Assembly: GCF_001640805.2 (NCBI RefSeq)
Contig: NC_066838.1
Span: forward strand, 7,794,601 to 7,858,600
Source of the DNA: Lates calcarifer
Lineage: Eukaryota; Chordata; Actinopteri; Centropomidae
DNA length: 64,000 bases
Direction of reading: 5' to 3'
Shown here: positions 60,401-64,000 of the stretch, in pieces
How the letters are laid out: each line of letters starts with the position of its first letter
How positions within the stretch are numbered: position 1 is the first letter of the stretch
Position numbers and translations under genes: made by a program
Notes under the pieces: generated by a model
Database searches by the model: none
Seen by the model: the letters and a program-made list of their open reading frames with translations, nothing else
What the model was told of the DNA's origin: nothing

Positions 60401-62575
60401 ACACCAAGTCTGTGTGTTTGTGATGTGTGTGAGTATGTGTGTACATGTGTGCGTGTGTGTGTGTGTGCACAGAAAAGTCCATTTTTCAAACAGTGACAGT
60501 GAGCAATGGACTTGGGGAGGTGGGACCAGTCTCCAAAAATAAAATCATCCTCTTCAGCATCACAGTGCTTCTGGGATGCCTGTTCTGGGTCAGGTGTGTG
60601 TGTGCCCACCTCCTCATAGTGTACCACAGGGTTTATAGTGCATGCGTGGGTGTGTGTGAGTCTGTGTGTGAACAGAATGAAGGGTGTGTGCTGCATGTTA
60701 TTGGCCCTCTGCAGCTCAAATGAGGCTGTCATGAGGTTTAGTCACATCTTTCATAAGACACACACAAGCACACACACGTACATAGACGCACACTGACTCC
60801 AGAGAGCGTGAGAGTAATAGTCTGTTAATTAGCCTGTTGCTCCCCTGCCTGTGTGTAGGCGTAGGTAAGCAGAGTACACTCTGAAGAAAAACAAGTAAAC
60901 ATGTTTCCTCCCACGTATGTTACAGACACCTGGCGGTTTAATCAGCAGCAAGATGTTTCACCTTGCCAACTTTGGTCAAAATTGGACTGGTGGAACAACA
61001 GGTAGTCACTTTTGATAGCGAGATTATTAATGTTGTGTTTTTCACTTCTTCAACTTCCAAACAGAAATGAACAATGGCTGTGGCATCGTCTTCTCAGTAC
61101 ATGATGGTTTTATTAAAGAAAGTCCATAATGTTGACGACAGGATTGATTAAAGCCTTGAGTCAAGCATGTAAAATGAAAAGAGGGCGCTGATAAAATTAT
61201 CACCCAACTCTGCAGCTCTACAGAGCTTTCATCAGCACTCTCATAAACCTTGTCTGCAGCAGCAACAGGCAGCTGTTTGAAGCAAACAAGCTCAGATAAA
61301 CCAGACAGAGTTTGGGAACATAGTGAAGCATTTAGCAGCTTAAGAGCCAGATGTTTTTCTCAGGACCAAACCAGAGCTAAAAGGAGGGTGAAATACCAAA
61401 CTACATTCATCAAATAAAAGGAATAATACAAGTCCAGATGAATGAACACATTATCGATAACTTTTGCAGGGCACTAATAAATAGGGTGGGTGTGAATGGG
61501 GTCTAAATGCTCTTTAGAGTGAAGAAATCAAATTAAACAGGCTAGCTACTTGATTGATGTACAGCATGATTGATTACATGTCTGTTTGTGTACGTCTATT
61601 GACTATTTGTCTGTTGAGGTATTTAGGCTAGTTTGCCAAAGTCCAAGAAAATGTCTTGTTAATCTGTGAATGGAGCACTAATAGAAGGGCAGAGGACTTT
61701 ATAGCTTGTCCACTAAGGAAACCCTGTCTCCTAGAAATTATGTTCATACAGGCTATAGCTAAGATGCAAACATAACTGTAAAAGTTCACACTGTCTTCAG
61801 ACACAATGTGAACCCCAGTGTCTGGTGTGACAGTTCTGTGATTTGTATGCCCACCATCCACCTCAAACATGTCCTGGTGGAGACTGTCCTCTTATTAAAA
61901 AAATAAAATTTAAAAAAGTGAGCCCATAGGTCATCTGTGGCAGCTCAAGTCAGTGTTACAAGGAGGGATGGGTGGATTGATGGACAGATCGAGAAAATAC
62001 AGACTAAAAGACTTTCACATCAGTGAAACATAAGTGTTGTTTACTTAATCTGTGACTGTACCTGAACCTTAACAACACAGTTATTAGCAATAGTCCTTTT
62101 TCCTTAATCAAGTACTTATTTTGACCCAAACCACAATCGTTTCCTAAACCTTATTAAGTAGTGTTGGTGCCTAAACCTAACCAAACTGTGACTGTTCCAT
62201 AAAGTTAACTTCATGTTTATTATTGTTACCATGATGATGAAGGTCCAATATGCCTGCCAAAGGTGCAAAACTATGTGCCACAGCCGAGGCAGGAACAAGT
62301 GTCCTTTATGGTTATTTAGGTTGGAGGACTAGTTGCCTGGTGACTCTGCTGATGTTAATAAATGTAGTAGATGTAAAAAGCGTTGTCACCACAACTTACC
62401 ACAACTAGTAGGCCTATATAAAAATTATTTCCAGCAAACAGTGTTGGGACAGGAGGCATCTTAGAATAAACTGAATAACAGTATAAGGAAGTAGTTAACA
62501 GTAGAATTTATCAAAGAGAGTGGTCAATATCAAATTCTTAACTTTGGCACAAAAGCAGTCAAAACACATTTCATA

Positions 62576-62577
<2 letters not shown>

Positions 62578-62606
<29 letters not shown>

Positions 62607-62618
62607 TGTGTGTGTGTG
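62578..62618. repeat. (GT)n microsatellite
   Basis: GT tract with one GCAT interruption. Confidence 0.95.
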
Positions 62619-64000
62619 ACCTGATTAAAGGCTGCACAAAGTGAAGTGTAGGAGGTGATACAGTAACACCAGCTGGTCTACATACTGATACACAGGGCTG
62701 CCAGATCCCACTGTGCGTGTGTGCGTGAGAAACAGATGAGGTTTTGTGTGCGAGCAGACTTCAGATCAGGTAACACTCTGGCTCACTGTCAAAGTGATTA
62801 TGAGTTAGAATAAGTCATCAGCAAAACCACCTGCCATCTTTGTTTTGAATCATGTGTTAGCTGTAGACTCAGAGCTGTTATAATCTGAACTCATCACTTT
62901 CACGTGCCCCTGCTGTGAAGTCATCCTGATGTCACTGCCACGGGTTTATTTATACTCAGCGGTCGGACATGGAGAATCCCAATTCCTGCAACCCACAGAT
63001 GGTCAGTTACATTTTTAGATTTCTGATCCACTCAAGTCAAAAGTCATAGAATTAACAAAAAGTGTAATGTGTAATTCCTGTGTAACAGCTCTGTGCTGAA
63101 TCAGTCACTAAATGTTTGCCTGAATCTCAAACGTCTGTTGCTTTTTAGAGGAGGCTTTCATTTTCCTTTTGCCACGTTTGACTGATGGATAAGGTTCAGG
63201 ATGTTGAATAATCCTTGTGTACAGAGCTCAATTTAATGTTTGGGGAAGGGCTGCAGCGGTGTGGGGCCCGCAAGACAGGCGGGCTGATTGACTCGATAGA
63301 ATAACAAGCAACAATTAAAAATATAGAACCTGCTGTGGCATCCTGATTCTGAAATGAATGATTTATTATTAAGGTACTGAAAAAAGAAAGTGGAAAAAAA
63401 GGAGGAGGAGAAATTATAACAGCACTGACATGATCAGAGCAAGGTGAGTTTTAAACAACTGGCTTTATTACAGATTCCTTTACTCTACAACTCCCAGATC
63501 TCACTAAATCTGAGGATTCTGGTGTAATTATCTGTTATTGTCATATCATGAAAAAAAAAACAAAACAAAACATGAAACTTACAACAAATTTAGATTTATT
63601 CTGGTGTTTCTAGATTGTCTGTAATAAAGCAATTGTCTATAACATGGCTTCTGTCAGTGATGTGGCTGCCATTCAGGCCTTGTTTTAATTAGAAAATTTT
63701 AGGCCTGCATTTTAGTCTGAACGGACCGAAACTGGAGACTTTTAGGAAATGATGATGCAGACACCCGTATTCACTTCCTGACCAGGTCTTATCAGCCTCG
63801 ACTACCAGTGGTGAATGCATGAATAATGAATTACTGACCTTGGTGTCTTTGCTAGCAGCTGTTGTGCAGTTAAATTCTTACTTTTAGTGTTTCTCATAGT
63901 ATTTTCTGCACCTTAGCAAACAACCATAGTAGACAGTCTGTTTTCTGTTTACACTGGCACGTGAATGCTCATATGATTTGTGTTTTCAGGCATGTTGGTG

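Larger units (their letters stand above)
52584..64000. other. Presumed intron of the plus-strand gene; repeats only
   Basis: No second coding exon was recognised. The stretch contains the foldback repeat split by a LINE-bearing insertion (53978-56706), several microsatellites and CT-rich sequence near 58290-58480 that gives chance long frames on both strands. Confidence 0.45.

Noticed and set aside
62946..63001. Possible small first exon: ATG at 62969 (MENPNSCNPQM) with donor-like GTCAGT at 63002
   Set aside because: The donor is weak, the TATA-like TTTATTTATA is only about 20 bases before the ATG, and no partner exon is visible. It was kept only as a curiosity.
1..64000. CRISPR array, bacterial operon, phage or plasmid features
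   Set aside because: Repeats present are microsatellites and eukaryotic transposons. Spliced exons, CpG islands and fish-type repeats show vertebrate DNA.

Overview
The window looks like part of a teleost (probably percomorph) fish genome. It is AT-rich, gene-sparse, full of microsatellites, and carries relics of DIRS, Tc1, hAT and LINE elements plus dispersed repeats typical of fish. There are no bacterial-type operons. Only about 300 bases can be supported as protein-coding sequence, in two first-coding exons that belong to two divergently transcribed genes. Almost all other open frames are chance frames or microsatellite translations.

Left part (1 to about 21.0 kb): a minus-strand gene whose first coding exon lies at 20467-20654. 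Its N-terminus (MGNEAS..., then a Gly/Pro/Met-rich stretch) matches the start of the presynaptic active-zone scaffold Bassoon (Piccolo is the alternative). The exon ends in a clean splice donor, and no further exon is visible to its left, so positions 1-20466 would be more than 20 kb of intron 1. Inside that intron, about 280 bases from the exon, is a near-consensus RE1/REST site, which fits a neuron-restricted gene. A CpG-rich promoter region with CRE-like sites and a methionine-rich uORF lies on the upstream side. The intron also holds a decayed DIRS-type tyrosine-recombinase retrotransposon (about 8.06-10.85 kb) and a decayed Tc1 element (about 15.6-16.75 kb).

Middle (21.4-33.5 kb): intergenic sequence with microsatellites and one dispersed-repeat fragment. 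No gene was recognised.

Right part (33.5-64 kb): a plus-strand gene. A TATA-less promoter with ETS and NRF1 motifs and a probable non-coding first exon ending at 33688 are inferred. A better-supported exon at 52427-52583 has an acceptor, an in-frame upstream stop, an ATG, a very acidic 36-residue N-terminus and a donor. The product is not identified. Its introns carry a hAT relic with a BED zinc-finger frame, a SINE-like element with a perfect 12-bp target duplication, a degenerate three-copy minisatellite, an internally duplicated dispersed repeat, and a foldback-type repeat apparently split by 2.4 kb of DNA that contains a minus-strand LINE relic.

I found no new multi-gene system. The observations most worth following up are the RE1 site beside the Bassoon-like exon, the uORF in its leader, the CpG-rich block in front of the dead DIRS element, and the nested-insertion structure at 54-56.7 kb.
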